DNA of 64,000 bases, taken from assembly GCA_963728975.1 (NCBI GenBank), contig CAVSMF010000001.1, forward strand, positions 1,488,001 to 1,552,000, read 5' to 3'. The notes beneath the pieces were generated by a model. That model saw only the letters and a list, made by a program, of their open reading frames with translations. It made no database searches and had not been told where the DNA came from. Each line of letters opens with the position of its first letter. The stretch's first letter is position 1. Positions 1 through 10,000 of this stretch are shown piece after piece. This DNA is from DATFCK01 sp963728975. Lineage in GTDB: Bacteria; Verrucomicrobiota; Verrucomicrobiia; Chthoniobacterales; UBA10450. The translations under genes were made by a program, and so were the position numbers.

Positions 1-1011
1 TCCCACTTTCACCGTGCGCTTCTGGATAAGACCATGCTTCACCACCAGAACTTGATCGACCAGGAGCGCTCGAGTCGGAACCAGGAGGGCATTTTCATGT
101 CTGCCGACGATGATGTTCATTTCGCCGGTCATTCCCGCCATCAAATTGTCGGGCGCCTTTTCCAGATGCAGAACAATTGTGTAACGCTGCGTCTCCGGGT
201 CGGCTGCCGGTTGGATGGATGAAACTTTGGCCGGGAACTGCTGGGTTCGATAGGCATAAAGCTGGACCATCGCTTCCATCCCGGGCTTCACTTCGCCGAC
301 GTCCTCTTCATCGACCTCGCCCCGGACGTAATTGCGATGGGACGATACCGTAAACAGCTCGTTGTTTTGCCCAACCAATTCGCCGTTAACGGTTTGAATG
401 CCGGTCAAAAGCCCGTCGATGGGCGAACGAATCTCGGAGTTTTTCATCTGAGCTTCGAGCTTTTTGCAGGTCTCTTGCAGCGCCGACAGATTACGGTCCC
501 GCTCGATCCGCTCCGTTTCGACGACGCCGCGCAATCGGGCCGCTTCGCTCTTTGCTTTCTCGTACTCGACCGCCGGAACGTTGCTGAGGGCGTTAAGTTT
601 TTCGAGTCGCTGAAGATTGTCTTCGGCGCTTTTGAGCAATTCGCTCGAGGGCAAGGGAAGGGCCGCCCGTTCACTGGCAGCTTGAAGATCGGCCCGGGCC
701 TGTTTCAATTGCTGCGCTGTAGTCTCATCCGCGATGGTGGCGATCAACTCACCTTTTTCCACACTCTTCCCGATCGCTCCGCGGCCGGCCGAGAAAGCCT
801 CCGCCAGCCGGATAAATCCCGAATTTTGAGCCCGGACATGGACCACGAAAGTCGGCTCGATCCGAACCGTGCCGTAAACCGCGGACAACGCAGTTCCCCG
901 CCGAACCCTGGCCACTTCCGCGACAGGCAAGGACAAATACCAGAGCAGGATCGCCAGCAGCGCGAGCGGCACGATGATCCAGGCTAACGTTTTGGGAGGC
1001 GGAACTCTCAA
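1..1011 (-). CDS. HlyD-family efflux periplasmic adaptor, 3' part cut by window edge
   Basis: I translated the minus strand by eye. The frame is open from a TTG at 1011 to the window edge. The product begins MRVPPPKTLAW and has one N-terminal membrane anchor (about residues 9-25). A biotinyl-lipoyl-like half follows, then a coiled-coil hairpin rich in Glu, Lys and Leu, then the returning half with RSPIDGLLTGI and the barrel-type stretch RGEVDEEDVGEVKPGM. This order is typical of membrane-fusion proteins that link an inner-membrane pump to TolC. The TTG lies 14 bases after the stop of the upstream TolC gene, directly behind AAAGG, so the exact start is uncertain. The pump itself (ABC or RND) is probably beyond the left edge; its substrate cannot be told. 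Confidence 0.88.
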   Translation of the reverse strand, partial: MRVPPPKTLAWIIVPLALLAILLWYLSLPVAEVARVRRGTALSAVYGTVRIEPTFVVHVRAQNSGFIRLAEAFSAGRGAIGKSVEKGELIATIADETTAQQLKQARADLQAASERAALPLPSSELLKSAEDNLQRLEKLNALSNVPAVEYEKAKSEAARLRGVVETERIERDRNLSALQETCKKLEAQMKNSEIRSPIDGLLTGIQTVNGELVGQNNELFTVSSHRNYVRGEVDEEDVGEVKPGMEAMVQLYAYRTQQFPAKVSSIQPAADPETQRYTIVLHLEKAPDNLMAGMTGEMNIIVGRHENALLVPTRALLVDQVLVVKHGLIQKRTVKVG

Positions 1012-1025
1012 CCTTTGTCTTTGTA

Positions 1026-2360
1026 TTATGGCACGGTTTTGACCGGGCCCTTGGAAATTTCGAAGTAGCGCCCCGTCACCCGGTCCCATTGGGCGCGTTC
1101 CAGGTTCTGCTGGTAGGCCAGGGTGAGCAGTGCGCTCCTGATGTCGAGCAATGCATTCTGGGCCAGGCGGAATTCCAGCTCCGATGCCACTCCGGTGGCG
1201 AGGTTTTGCTGAACGGTTTGGGCATTTTGTTCCGCCTCGATGGAGGCTTTGGCAAGCGATTCGTGCTTGGCCCCAATCGCCGCGAGATCGTGCTGAATGC
1301 GGGCCATTTCGCGGGCGGAATCGGTTTCCATCTTTTGAAGAAGGAGCTCGTTCATTTCGCGAATAGAGCGTTGCTTCTTTACCGCGCCGTATGTTTTTCC
1401 ATTGTCGATCACCCGCCAGGTGTAAGATGCGCCCGCTCGAATTTCGGCGGAAATGATGTCGTCGGAGCGTCGCGGCGAACCCTGACTCTGGGTCCGCCGC
1501 ACATCGGATACCGGAATATACTCGCCTGCGACCTCGGCATTTATCGCCGGGTAATAGGCCGCTTCCAAGATCCGCTGATTTTCTTTATCGGCCCGAATCA
1601 GGAGACGCGCCAATTGCAGATCGGGGCGATTTTTCAGCGTTTTCGCCACCTCCGCCTCCAGGTCAATGTGAATCGGAATGTACTTCAGCTCGCCTGCCGG
1701 CTCCGGCAGCGTTGCGCTGGGCGGCAAATCTTCTCCAATCGCCTCGGCTAATTTCAGGACTGCCGCGCCATACGCCCGTTGCGAACCTTCAATCTCCGGA
1801 TCCAGTTCCCGCGTCTCTAGTTCCGCTCCCACTAGCATTCCGCGATTTACCAGACCCGACTCATACCGGTCTTTTTGACTGCTGACGTTTTGTTCGAGAC
1901 GCTGCCGTTGGCTGGTGCGGATCTGTTTGAGATCGCGGTGGTAAATCGCCGAGTAATACGCCAACCGGGCGGCGTTGAGCTGGTTTGTAATTGCCACATC
2001 CAATCGTTGCCGAGCAATCAGGACCTCGATATCGGCGCGCCGGAATGCCGGAGGAACAGCAGCATTAAAAATCGCCTGGGTAACGCCCCCGTAGGCAAAC
2101 CCAAATGGCTGGTTCGATTTCTCACCGGCGCGGTGGCCGCCCTGGTCGCCGAGCAAAACTCCCACCGCGCCATCGGGCAAGCCTATCGACCGAAGGACCA
2201 ACCGCTGGCCAGTGGCTTGTTCCAGCCCTATTTTTGCCTGCTCGATATCGGGATTGTTTTCAATCGTCCTTTGCAGAAATGCAGGCAGCGTCATTCCATC
2301 GCCAAAAGCCGGCCGGCTGATCAGGCATAGAAATGACAACAGAATGGACAGGCGTTTCAT
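1026..2360 (-). CDS. TolC-family outer-membrane efflux protein (copy A)
   Basis: The product has 444 residues. It has a signal peptide (MKRLSILLSFLCLISRPAFG) and two long alpha-helical halves with the repeated plan of the outer membrane efflux family. Each half carries the usual Asn-Pro-Asp start (ENNPDIEQAKIGLEQA) and helix-rich stretches such as RPDLQLARLLIRADKEN. It should form the outer-membrane channel of a tripartite exporter. The start ATG overlaps the stop of the upstream TolC paralogue by ATGA, which implies translational coupling. The HlyD-type adaptor follows 14 bases downstream. Substrate unknown. Confidence 0.9.
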   Translation of the reverse strand: MKRLSILLSFLCLISRPAFGDGMTLPAFLQRTIENNPDIEQAKIGLEQATGQRLVLRSIGLPDGAVGVLLGDQGGHRAGEKSNQPFGFAYGGVTQAIFNAAVPPAFRRADIEVLIARQRLDVAITNQLNAARLAYYSAIYHRDLKQIRTSQRQRLEQNVSSQKDRYESGLVNRGMLVGAELETRELDPEIEGSQRAYGAAVLKLAEAIGEDLPPSATLPEPAGELKYIPIHIDLEAEVAKTLKNRPDLQLARLLIRADKENQRILEAAYYPAINAEVAGEYIPVSDVRRTQSQGSPRRSDDIISAEIRAGASYTWRVIDNGKTYGAVKKQRSIREMNELLLQKMETDSAREMARIQHDLAAIGAKHESLAKASIEAEQNAQTVQQNLATGVASELEFRLAQNALLDIRSALLTLAYQQNLERAQWDRVTGRYFEISKGPVKTVP

Positions 2361-3745
2361 CGCTGACTCAGCTTGTTAGGCGGGCGCACCATCTCGGTCG
2401 CCGCCGGCCCGCCCGGTTGGCCGGCATTTTTGATCTTGGGCGAAAAGCGGAACACATCCGGAGTGGTGGCGCAGGCGCGGGCCAGACGGGCCAGCGCGGC
2501 ATTGTGAAGAAAAATGCCGTTCAAACGGGTGGTGCGCGTCCGGGTGACGTCCGCCGCCGCTTGGAGGGTGTCGAGCTGCGTTGCCAGCCCGGCACTGACG
2601 TTTGCTTTGGCAAGCTCGAGCGATTCATCCGCGGTCTGGACGTTTTTTGTTTCCGATTCCAGAACGCGATCGGCCTGTTCCAGGTCGAGAAACGCGCTCC
2701 GGACCTCCGAATTCACGGTTGAGCGCATCGCCGCCAGGGCTTGGACCGCTGCTTCTCGCCGAGCCCGGGTCGCGATCAGTTTACCCTTGGTGGCGAACCC
2801 ATCGAAGATATGCCACCGGGCATTGAGCCCGACGACATAGCCATGATTGAACTCAGGGCCGATCAAGGGGTCGCGTTCGTTATACAGCTCGTAGCCGGAA
2901 AACGCTTCCAGATGCGGACGCATTTCGCTTCGGTCCAGCTTTTCCTGCTGAGTCTCGATTTCGATTTCCTTCCGGGCTGCCTGAATTTCGGGCCGATCGA
3001 TGTCAGCCCGGGCCAGACATTCGGCCAGTTCAACATGATGGGGGTGGTAGACCAGCTGGCCGGATGTTTCAAAGGTCGGCGCCATCGTCTGGGGGTTGTC
3101 GGCGACGCCGAGGAGGCCGCCCAGCCGAAGATAGGAATCGTTGAGCTGGGTTTGCGCGTCGATTAACTCGGTTTTCTCCTTGGCTAAGGCAACTTCGGCC
3201 CGGCGGACGTTTAACTCTCCAACCAAACCCGCGGTTAATCGCTGCTCCTGCGTCTTTAATTCTTCCTGCAACACCCCCACGGATTGTTCCCGCACATGAA
3301 TTTTAGACCGGTTAAACAGCAGCTCGTTGAATGCAATGCGCACATCCATCAGCACTCGATTGGACAGCGCCTTGAGATCGAGTTCTTGTTTTTCCAGGTT
3401 GAGCCGGGCAATTGCCATCTGGCTGGAAACAGCGCCGCCGGTATAGACATTCTGCACCACCCGGACGGAAGCGCTGTAATCTTCATTGCGCAGACGCGAA
3501 TCCGTTTGATGCTCTCGTTCGCGGAGCAGACCGGTGGAGATGACTGAGGGCAGATACCCCGACCGCGCCTCAATCAGGTCGCCCCGGGCGGCCTCCACTT
3601 TCTTGCGGGCGATGGCGATGTCCGGGTTGTGGGTAGCGGCATATGTCACCGCCTCCTCAATCGTCAGGTTCTCGATCGCAGCCCGAACCGGGATCCCCGG
3701 GACAAGCCAAAACAGCAAAGGGATCCCCCAAAAGAGCGGCCGCAT
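2357..3745 (-). CDS. TolC-family outer-membrane efflux protein (copy B)
   Basis: A second efflux channel protein of 462 residues if started at the ATG at 3745. The open frame extends to a TTG at 3793, but the ATG has AAAGGA about 9 bases upstream and opens directly into a signal peptide (MRPLFWGIPLLFWLVPG). The mature part shows the typical TolC pattern, with THNPDIAIARKKVEAARGD near the start and the second-half motif DRPEIQAARKEIEIE. It is the first gene of the operon and overlaps the next TolC gene by four bases. Two different TolC genes feeding one adaptor is unusual; they may be alternative or hetero-oligomeric channels. The C-terminal tail is Pro/Gly-rich. Confidence 0.88.
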   Translation of the reverse strand: MRPLFWGIPLLFWLVPGIPVRAAIENLTIEEAVTYAATHNPDIAIARKKVEAARGDLIEARSGYLPSVISTGLLREREHQTDSRLRNEDYSASVRVVQNVYTGGAVSSQMAIARLNLEKQELDLKALSNRVLMDVRIAFNELLFNRSKIHVREQSVGVLQEELKTQEQRLTAGLVGELNVRRAEVALAKEKTELIDAQTQLNDSYLRLGGLLGVADNPQTMAPTFETSGQLVYHPHHVELAECLARADIDRPEIQAARKEIEIETQQEKLDRSEMRPHLEAFSGYELYNERDPLIGPEFNHGYVVGLNARWHIFDGFATKGKLIATRARREAAVQALAAMRSTVNSEVRSAFLDLEQADRVLESETKNVQTADESLELAKANVSAGLATQLDTLQAAADVTRTRTTRLNGIFLHNAALARLARACATTPDVFRFSPKIKNAGQPGGPAATEMVRPPNKLSQR

Positions 3746-4219
3746 CTTTTTTTGTCCTTTCTGCCAGTCTCGATTTTTCAATGGAAAACCCAAGAAGCCG
3801 TCTCCTAACTAGGAGAGGGCAGCGTGGCTGTCGATTTTTGGATTGGGTAAGGCGCGGTGGGGGAGCATATCGGCGGCGATCGGTGACCGAAGAGCAGCGC
3901 GATCCAGGCCAAAAAGCGGCGGCATCTTCCAGGACAAGAGCATTTCGCGGCGTCTTTCCGCGCTGCTCGCTCCTTACAAACCCCGCGGGTATGCGCGTCG
4001 CTCGCGCCTCCCCAGCCACCACCAAATGCTGTTGCCCGGCCTCTTCTATTTATAAGGCGGCTTTTAACCAAGGGGCTTGCGTCGCCTGTAAAACCCATTG
4101 AAACTACAGCGCCCTCGCTGGAGACAACCTGGGGAAACGGGCAGGTCAGGCCTGGCCTGACGGCTGCGAAAATATGTTGCCCCGGCTGCCCGCTTATGCG
4201 TAGGCTCACGCTTTTCAAA
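3746..4219. other. intergenic region between divergent efflux operon and ino1
   Basis: No convincing gene is seen in these 474 bases; several overlapping open frames on both strands have no family features. It must hold the promoters of the leftward efflux operon and of the rightward inositol-phosphate synthase gene. An A/T-rich patch (TCTATTTATAAGG, near 4047) is a possible -10 area, but no well-spaced -35 box was found. The end nearest ino1 holds a strong nested inverted repeat, listed separately. Confidence 0.5.
4138..4192 (+). promoter_or_regulatory. nested inverted repeat in the ino1 leader
   Basis: An inner palindrome has perfect 8-base arms, GTCAGGCC (4145-4152) and GGCCTGAC (4154-4161), around one base. 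It is enclosed by outer arms CGGGCAG (4138-4144) and CTGCCCG (4186-4192). As RNA this would fold as a hairpin within a longer stem ending about 28 bases before the ino1 start. It could be an operator or a leader RNA structure; function is not known. Confidence 0.4.
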
Positions 4220-5323
4220 ATGAGAAAGATCAGAGTTGCCATTGTTGGAGTTGGAAATTGTGCCAGTTCACTCGTCCAAGGAATAAATTTTTATCAGGGC
4301 TCCGCTGCCAATGGCACCGCTGTGGGTCTGATGCATCGCCAGATCGGGCCTTATTACCCGGGCGACATCGAGGTCGTGGCCGCATTCGATATCGATCGCC
4401 GCAAAGTAGGTCTGGACGTAGGGCGGGCCATTTTTGCCCCGCCCAATTGCACCAAGGTCTTCTGTGAAAACATTAAGCTCACCGGAGCCATTGTTAAGAT
4501 GGGTTGCGTTTTTGACAGCTACGCGGCGCATATGCGGGAACAAGATCCTCTCCGCACCTTCCTGCCGCTGGAAAAAGAATCTACTCGGGAACAAGTCATT
4601 GGAGAACTGAAAGATTCATGCGCTGAGATTCTCGTCAATTATTTGCCGGTGGGTTCGGAGGAGGCCACCCGCTTCTATGCCGGCTGCGCCCTCGACGCCG
4701 GGCTCGCCCTGGTCAACAACATGCCGGTCTTTATCGCGAGCGACCCGGTCTGGGCCAAGCGCTTCGCCGACAAAAATCTTCCGGTGGTGGGCGACGATAT
4801 CAAAGCCCAAATGGGCGCTACCATCCTCCATCGCACGATCGTGGACCTTTTTCGAAAGCGGGGGGTCAAAGTGGAGAGGACCTATCAACTCAATACCGGC
4901 GGTAACACCGATTTTTTGAACATGCTCAGCCGGGAACGGCTCGCTTCCAAGAAAGTGTCCAAAACCGAAGCAGTCCAGTCAGTCCTGGCCGAGCGTCTGG
5001 CCGACGAAAACATCCATATCGGTCCAAGCGATTACGTTCCCTGGCAGCGGGATAACAAGATTTGTTTCATCCGGTTGGAAGGCCGGCTTTTCGGCAACGT
5101 CCCGATGGAACTGGATTTGAAGCTTTCGGTGGAAGATTCTCCGAATTCGGCCGGGATCGCCATTGACTCGATTCGTTGCTGCAAGCTCGGCCTGGATCGG
5201 GGCATCGGCGGCGTGCTCCACTCCGCCTCCGCCTTTTTCTCGAAGCATCCACCGGTGCAAATGACCGACGACGAAGCCTACCGCTGCGTCGAGCAGTTCA
5301 TTCGCGGCGAGCGGGAATGTTGA
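4220..5323 (+). CDS. ino1: inositol-3-phosphate synthase, actinobacterial type
   Basis: This enzyme converts glucose 6-phosphate to 1L-myo-inositol 1-phosphate using NAD. The product matches the mycobacterial/archaeal short form (about 367 residues) along its whole length: Rossmann start VAIVGVGNCASSLVQG, then NYLPVGSEEATRFYA, FIASDPVWAKRF, GDDIKAQMGATI, NTGGNTDFLNM and DSPNSAGIAIDS. The frame also has an ATG at 4196, which would add eight residues; I prefer 4220 because the family starts just before VAIVG. Neither start has a good Shine-Dalgarno. In bacteria the product feeds inositol lipids, compatible solutes or inositol-capped glycans; nothing nearby decides which. Confidence 0.95.
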   Translation: MRKIRVAIVGVGNCASSLVQGINFYQGSAANGTAVGLMHRQIGPYYPGDIEVVAAFDIDRRKVGLDVGRAIFAPPNCTKVFCENIKLTGAIVKMGCVFDSYAAHMREQDPLRTFLPLEKESTREQVIGELKDSCAEILVNYLPVGSEEATRFYAGCALDAGLALVNNMPVFIASDPVWAKRFADKNLPVVGDDIKAQMGATILHRTIVDLFRKRGVKVERTYQLNTGGNTDFLNMLSRERLASKKVSKTEAVQSVLAERLADENIHIGPSDYVPWQRDNKICFIRLEGRLFGNVPMELDLKLSVEDSPNSAGIAIDSIRCCKLGLDRGIGGVLHSASAFFSKHPPVQMTDDEAYRCVEQFIRGEREC

Positions 5324-5362
5324 GGGCGAGGTCAGGCTGCAACCTCACTGTGATTCCCGCCC
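5324..5362. terminator. possible bidirectional terminator between ino1 and recD
   Basis: The 38-base gap between convergent genes holds nested inverted arms: GGGCG (5324-5328) with CGCCC (5358-5362), and inside them GAGGT (5328-5332) with ACCTC (5342-5346). No T-run follows on either strand, so termination is only a guess from position and structure. Confidence 0.25.
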
Positions 5363-7071
5363 TACTCAAAGCTGAATAACATCGGCTGTGAATTTGGCGT
5401 AAGCGTCTCCCGCAGCCCGGATCGCCGGATTGCCTTTCGCCCCAGGGCTGTGCGGAAAACGGCTTCATCGAACCAGACATCCACCCGCTGGGATGCGCGG
5501 GTTACGCCGGTGTATATCAGTTCGCGGGTCAACACTGGAGAATCCCGGCCCGGCAAAATCAAAAGCACACGCTGGAACTCGGAGCCCTGGGCCTTGTGCA
5601 CGGTCATTGCGTAGGCAATCTGATGCTCCGGAAGCCGGGCTGGAGAGAATCGGCGCAGCTCGTTATCCTGCCCGAGGAACCAGGCCCACAGGTCGTCGGA
5701 GCTGTCCCGCGGGTCCGGCAACAGGATCCCGATATCCCCGTTATACAACCTGGTCTGATAATCATTTTGAACAACGAGAATAGGTTTGCCGGCATAATTT
5801 CGAGCCGGATCCGAAATCAGACCGCGCTTGAACAAGGCCGATTCGATCTCTGAGTTCAGCTGTTCGATGCCAAATGGTCCTTCCCGGAGCGCACAGAGAA
5901 TCCGAAACTGCTGCAAGGCTGCCAATGCCCGTGCCGGATCCTTCTCTTTGAGGCAAATCTCATATTGCCCAACCCAACTGTTTTCCAGGCATGCCCTGAG
6001 CTGGGTCGGCGAAGGCACGTTGGAACTCCCCAATTCCGGGGAATTGGCCTCGCGCAAAATTTTCACGGCTTCCTCTGCGTTTCCCGTCCGGATCGCGCTC
6101 GCTAATTGAAATATTGCGTTGTCGTTTCCGAACCGAAAATTTTTCGAGAGCACGACCAGCGCGCCTTGCAACGGGCCACCCTTGATCGAGGCAGCTTCAG
6201 CCAGATCAGCCAGGACCGCTCCCGGTTCCACCGATGCGAGCTGATCCTGATCGCCGAGCAGAATGACACGGGCCGTTTCGGGTAACGCTTCAAACAGCTT
6301 GGCCATCAGCGGTAACGGCACCATGGAGGCTTCGTCCACCACGATCAGATCGATTGGCAATCGGTTACGGGCGTTGTGTTGAAAATAAACGGACTCCGGC
6401 TTTGGCCGCAGCAACCGGTGAATGGTCGAAGCATCTTGAGGAATCCGTTCTTTGACCGCCGGGTCAAGCTCCGCACTTTCGCGCATCCTGCGAAGGAGTT
6501 CCTGTAGGCGGGCCGCCGCTTTGCCGGTCGGAGCAACCAGAGCGACGCGCAACTGAGCGCCTCCGGGCTGCGATAAAAACTTTGCCAAAATTTGCAGCAC
6601 CGTCGTGGTTTTGCCTGTTCCGGGCCCGCCGGAAATAATGGTGAAATGGTTTTGCAGAGCCGCTTTGATCGCTGCTTCCTGGGTACTCCCGACGGTTTTG
6701 CCGGCCTGATTACGCGCCGCCTTGCGCAGAACCGCGTTGGCCAATCCCTGCTGGTAATCCCAATAGCGCCGCAGATAAAGGGACCGGGAGCCTGCAACCA
6801 CAACCGGTGTGTCGGCGTCGGGTCCGCCAAACGCGCTCGATTGTTCGAGGGCATCGGTCATTTTTTCAAGCCCCGAGGATTCCACTCCTTCGATGAGAAG
6901 AGGGAGATCCTTTAATTCGAAACGAATGTGACCTTCGCGAATGGAACGGCTCAGGAGCGCTGCGATGGGTTCAATCAATTTGCGATCGCCCCCGAATCGA
7001 GCGATGAACCTGCCAAAATGCCGATCGATCTCGGCAAAATCATCTGGAGGAGAAGAAGAAGCGTTAGTCAT
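5362..7071 (-). CDS. recD: RecBCD enzyme subunit RecD (5'-3' helicase)
   Basis: The faster 5'-3' motor of the RecBCD helicase-nuclease, which handles double-strand ends. It has 569 residues, close to the usual size. Motifs in order: Walker A SGGPGTGKTTT, motif Ia VAPTGKAAARLQE, IHRLLRP, Walker B VVDEASMVPLPLM with LLGDQDQLASVEPG, then the C-terminal UvrD-like half with NDYQTRLYNGDIG, TVHKAQGSEFQ and YTGVTRA. Its ATG overlaps the recB stop by four bases (7068-7071). It is the last gene of the recC-recB-recD operon. Confidence 0.95.
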   Translation of the reverse strand: MTNASSSPPDDFAEIDRHFGRFIARFGGDRKLIEPIAALLSRSIREGHIRFELKDLPLLIEGVESSGLEKMTDALEQSSAFGGPDADTPVVVAGSRSLYLRRYWDYQQGLANAVLRKAARNQAGKTVGSTQEAAIKAALQNHFTIISGGPGTGKTTTVLQILAKFLSQPGGAQLRVALVAPTGKAAARLQELLRRMRESAELDPAVKERIPQDASTIHRLLRPKPESVYFQHNARNRLPIDLIVVDEASMVPLPLMAKLFEALPETARVILLGDQDQLASVEPGAVLADLAEAASIKGGPLQGALVVLSKNFRFGNDNAIFQLASAIRTGNAEEAVKILREANSPELGSSNVPSPTQLRACLENSWVGQYEICLKEKDPARALAALQQFRILCALREGPFGIEQLNSEIESALFKRGLISDPARNYAGKPILVVQNDYQTRLYNGDIGILLPDPRDSSDDLWAWFLGQDNELRRFSPARLPEHQIAYAMTVHKAQGSEFQRVLLILPGRDSPVLTRELIYTGVTRASQRVDVWFDEAVFRTALGRKAIRRSGLRETLTPNSQPMLFSFE

Positions 7072-10000
7072 GCTGCCAACTCGCGCAATGCGAGGATTGC
7101 CTGTTCGACCGGCTTCTGTTCGTAAACGCCCAGGCGCGGGCTTTTCGGATCGACGCCACGCAGATAGATGTAAAAAACACCGCCGAAGTCGCGGGCGTAA
7201 TCGTAGTTCTTCACCCGGTTTTGCAGAAACAGATCCGCAGCCAGAAGATAGAGGTGCGCCTGGAGAAAATAGTTGTGCTCGACCATCGAGTTGCGCATCC
7301 CCTCTTCATCATAGTCGGCGGCTTGATTGCCGAGCCAGTTCGATTTCCAATCGACGATGTAGTACCGGCGATTGAATTGAAAAAACAGATCAATGAATCC
7401 GCGCAGGTAACCTTCCACCGGATTGAAGCGTAATCGGCCCAGGTTGGCCGTAAATTGAGATGGAAGGCCGGGGCACCGTTCCAGGATTTCCCGGAGCCGC
7501 TTCGGGTCAGTTCGATTTAGCCGACAGGCGAATTCCATTTCGGCAACCCGATCGGATCGGGGAACGGCTTTGAGCGACATGCCCGGCTGAAGCTCCACCT
7601 CGCACAACTCCTGTAACTTGGCCAGAATCGCTGCCCGGCACGGCGTCCGGGCAAGACCGTGATAACTCAGTTGCCTGTCGACGGCCGATTCGATGTTGCT
7701 CCCATTTTGAAAATCCAGTTCCTCAAGAACTGCATGAAAAAAATCGCCGGCCCGTGCCCCCCGGGCGAAATCGAAAATGGTATCGCCGGTGGTTTCCTGT
7801 TCCGGCAGAACCACCTCGGGTTCATCAGCAACTTCGGGTTCAAGTTCCTGAAGTTCAATACGGCCTGCGTTCAGTCCGCTGAAGCTGGCGGCCATGACAG
7901 TGTGGTCGATATTTCCGGCGAACCGGCGCGCCGCGAAGGTCGGGGTCAGGGCGGGCGCCGATATCGCCGACTCTTGGGGGGCTCCCTGAACGATTGCGGA
8001 CGCCGCGCTGCCATCGGAGTTGGCGGCGAAAGCGGCAATCGGTTCGCGCAATTCGGCTTTTCGTCCAAACAGATAAGCCAGCGGCGATTCTTCAATTTTC
8101 TTGATGTGGCCGAGATGAATCGTGCATCGATTTTTTGCGCGGGTGACCGCGACATAGAGCATGCGAAGTTCTTCTGAAGTGATCTCTTCGGTTTGCCATG
8201 CCTGTTGTTGCGCACTGGCCTCCGCTTTTCCCACAAGACTAATGGTCAGCCGATCCTGGTTGTTACGGTCGTGGAATTGCAGCTCGTTGCGTTTGCTCGG
8301 TTCCGCAGGGAGCCAGAGGAACGGGCAATAGACAATGGGATATTCCAGGCCCTTGCACTTGTGAATCGTGACGATTTGCACGGCATCATCATCACTTTCC
8401 AGCCGGAGCTGGAATTCGTCCTGGGCGATCCGCTCCTTGTTGCGTTCCCGGTGTAACCAGGCGCAAACTCCATCCGGCTGAAGGCGTCCGGTTGTTTCCG
8501 CGCTGTGCAGCAGTTCGGCCAGATGCAGAAAATTCGTCAAACGCCGTTCGCCGGCAGGCAATTGAATGACACGGGAACGCGCATCCTGTTGGACAAGAAC
8601 CTGCCGGAACATGGCAATGAAACAGTCGTCCATCCACTTGGTCTGCCATTCGGCGAACCGATCCAGCCACCGCTGGCGGGCAGTTTCATCCTGATCCAGA
8701 TCAGCCAACTGGTTGCCATTGAAACCGATCAGGCTTGTGGTCAGGGCTGCTTTGAAAAGCCGCTCTCTTCGCGGCTCCAGAATGCCCTGGAGTAATTGTT
8801 GCAGTTCCCGGGCTTGTCCGGAGCCGAAGACGCTGCGCTCACTTTGAACAATGCTCGGTATGCCATGCGCTCTCAAGACTTCCTGCATCTGATCGGCCTG
8901 GGCATTTCGCCGGACCAATACCGCCATCTGGTCAAATCGGATCTTCTCACCGCCAAGTCTGGCATTGCTCGCTTTAAGCCTAACCATGTCCTCGTTGACC
9001 GCCCGGCAAATCGCGCCAGTCGCCTCGGCTTGGTTCATCGGCGTTCCATCATTTCGAATCGATTCCAGGAACCGAAATTGTAACGGCGCCGCGGCCTCGC
9101 CTGATAACCCGGTGAGAGGGATCAAGTTGTCGTTCTTTCCCGAGTTCACCTGATGGTAGGTGATCCGGGGCAGAATAAATGGATGTTCAACCTGCTGAAA
9201 TAGCCGGTTAACGGCCGCAACCAGCTTTTTTTCCGAGCGCCGGTTGGTTGCGAGCGTAAAGATGCGATTGGCTTTAGAGGCTGCTTCCAGATAGGTGAAA
9301 ACATCGGCGCCCCGGAAACCGTAGATCGCCTGTTTGGGATCGCCGATGTAAAACAGAGAGTGTTTTCCGGTTCCAAAGATCCGTTGGAAAATCTGGTATT
9401 GAGCCGGATCGGTATCCTGGAATTCATCGATCAACGCAGCCTGATATTTTGCACCGATGGCAGCGGCCAGTTTATCGCCGCCGGTTGCCTTCAACGCGCC
9501 CCGAAGCCGCAAAATCAGATCATCGAACGTGACAACACCGGTGCGCGCCTTGCGCTTCGGCAGTTCGATGCCGGCATATTGAAGAAAGGCATAGGTAAGA
9601 TGGAGAAATAACGCCTCAACCAACCGGGAAAAGGCGCTGCATTGATCAAAAAATCGATGGAGCGGCGCGCTTCCGGTGCGCTTGGTTCCGGCGGCTATCG
9701 CCTCCGCAGTGACCTGCTCGAGCGCTTTGAGGCAAACCGGATTGACTCTTTCGAAATCGTTGCAAGATTCGGCAAGATGATTCAACAACTCCTCGACCCG
9801 CGCAGGCGAGAACGCCGATTGAGCGCGCGACAAGCTCCCGTTTGTCCGGAGAATACTTTTGATTTCGGAGTTGTTCGTTCGCCATTCAGCGCGGAGGGCG
9901 GCGAAAGCTTCTTCAAGTGCGGTCGTTAATTGCGGGAGCGACCTGTCTGCCGGCGGCGGAATCAAAGCCACATCGGGATGGTTACGGATTCGATCGAGAA

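Noticed and set aside
337..987. Long rightward open frame at the left edge
   Set aside because: It is the antisense shadow of the HlyD-type gene on the minus strand, which has clear domain motifs and an N-terminal anchor.
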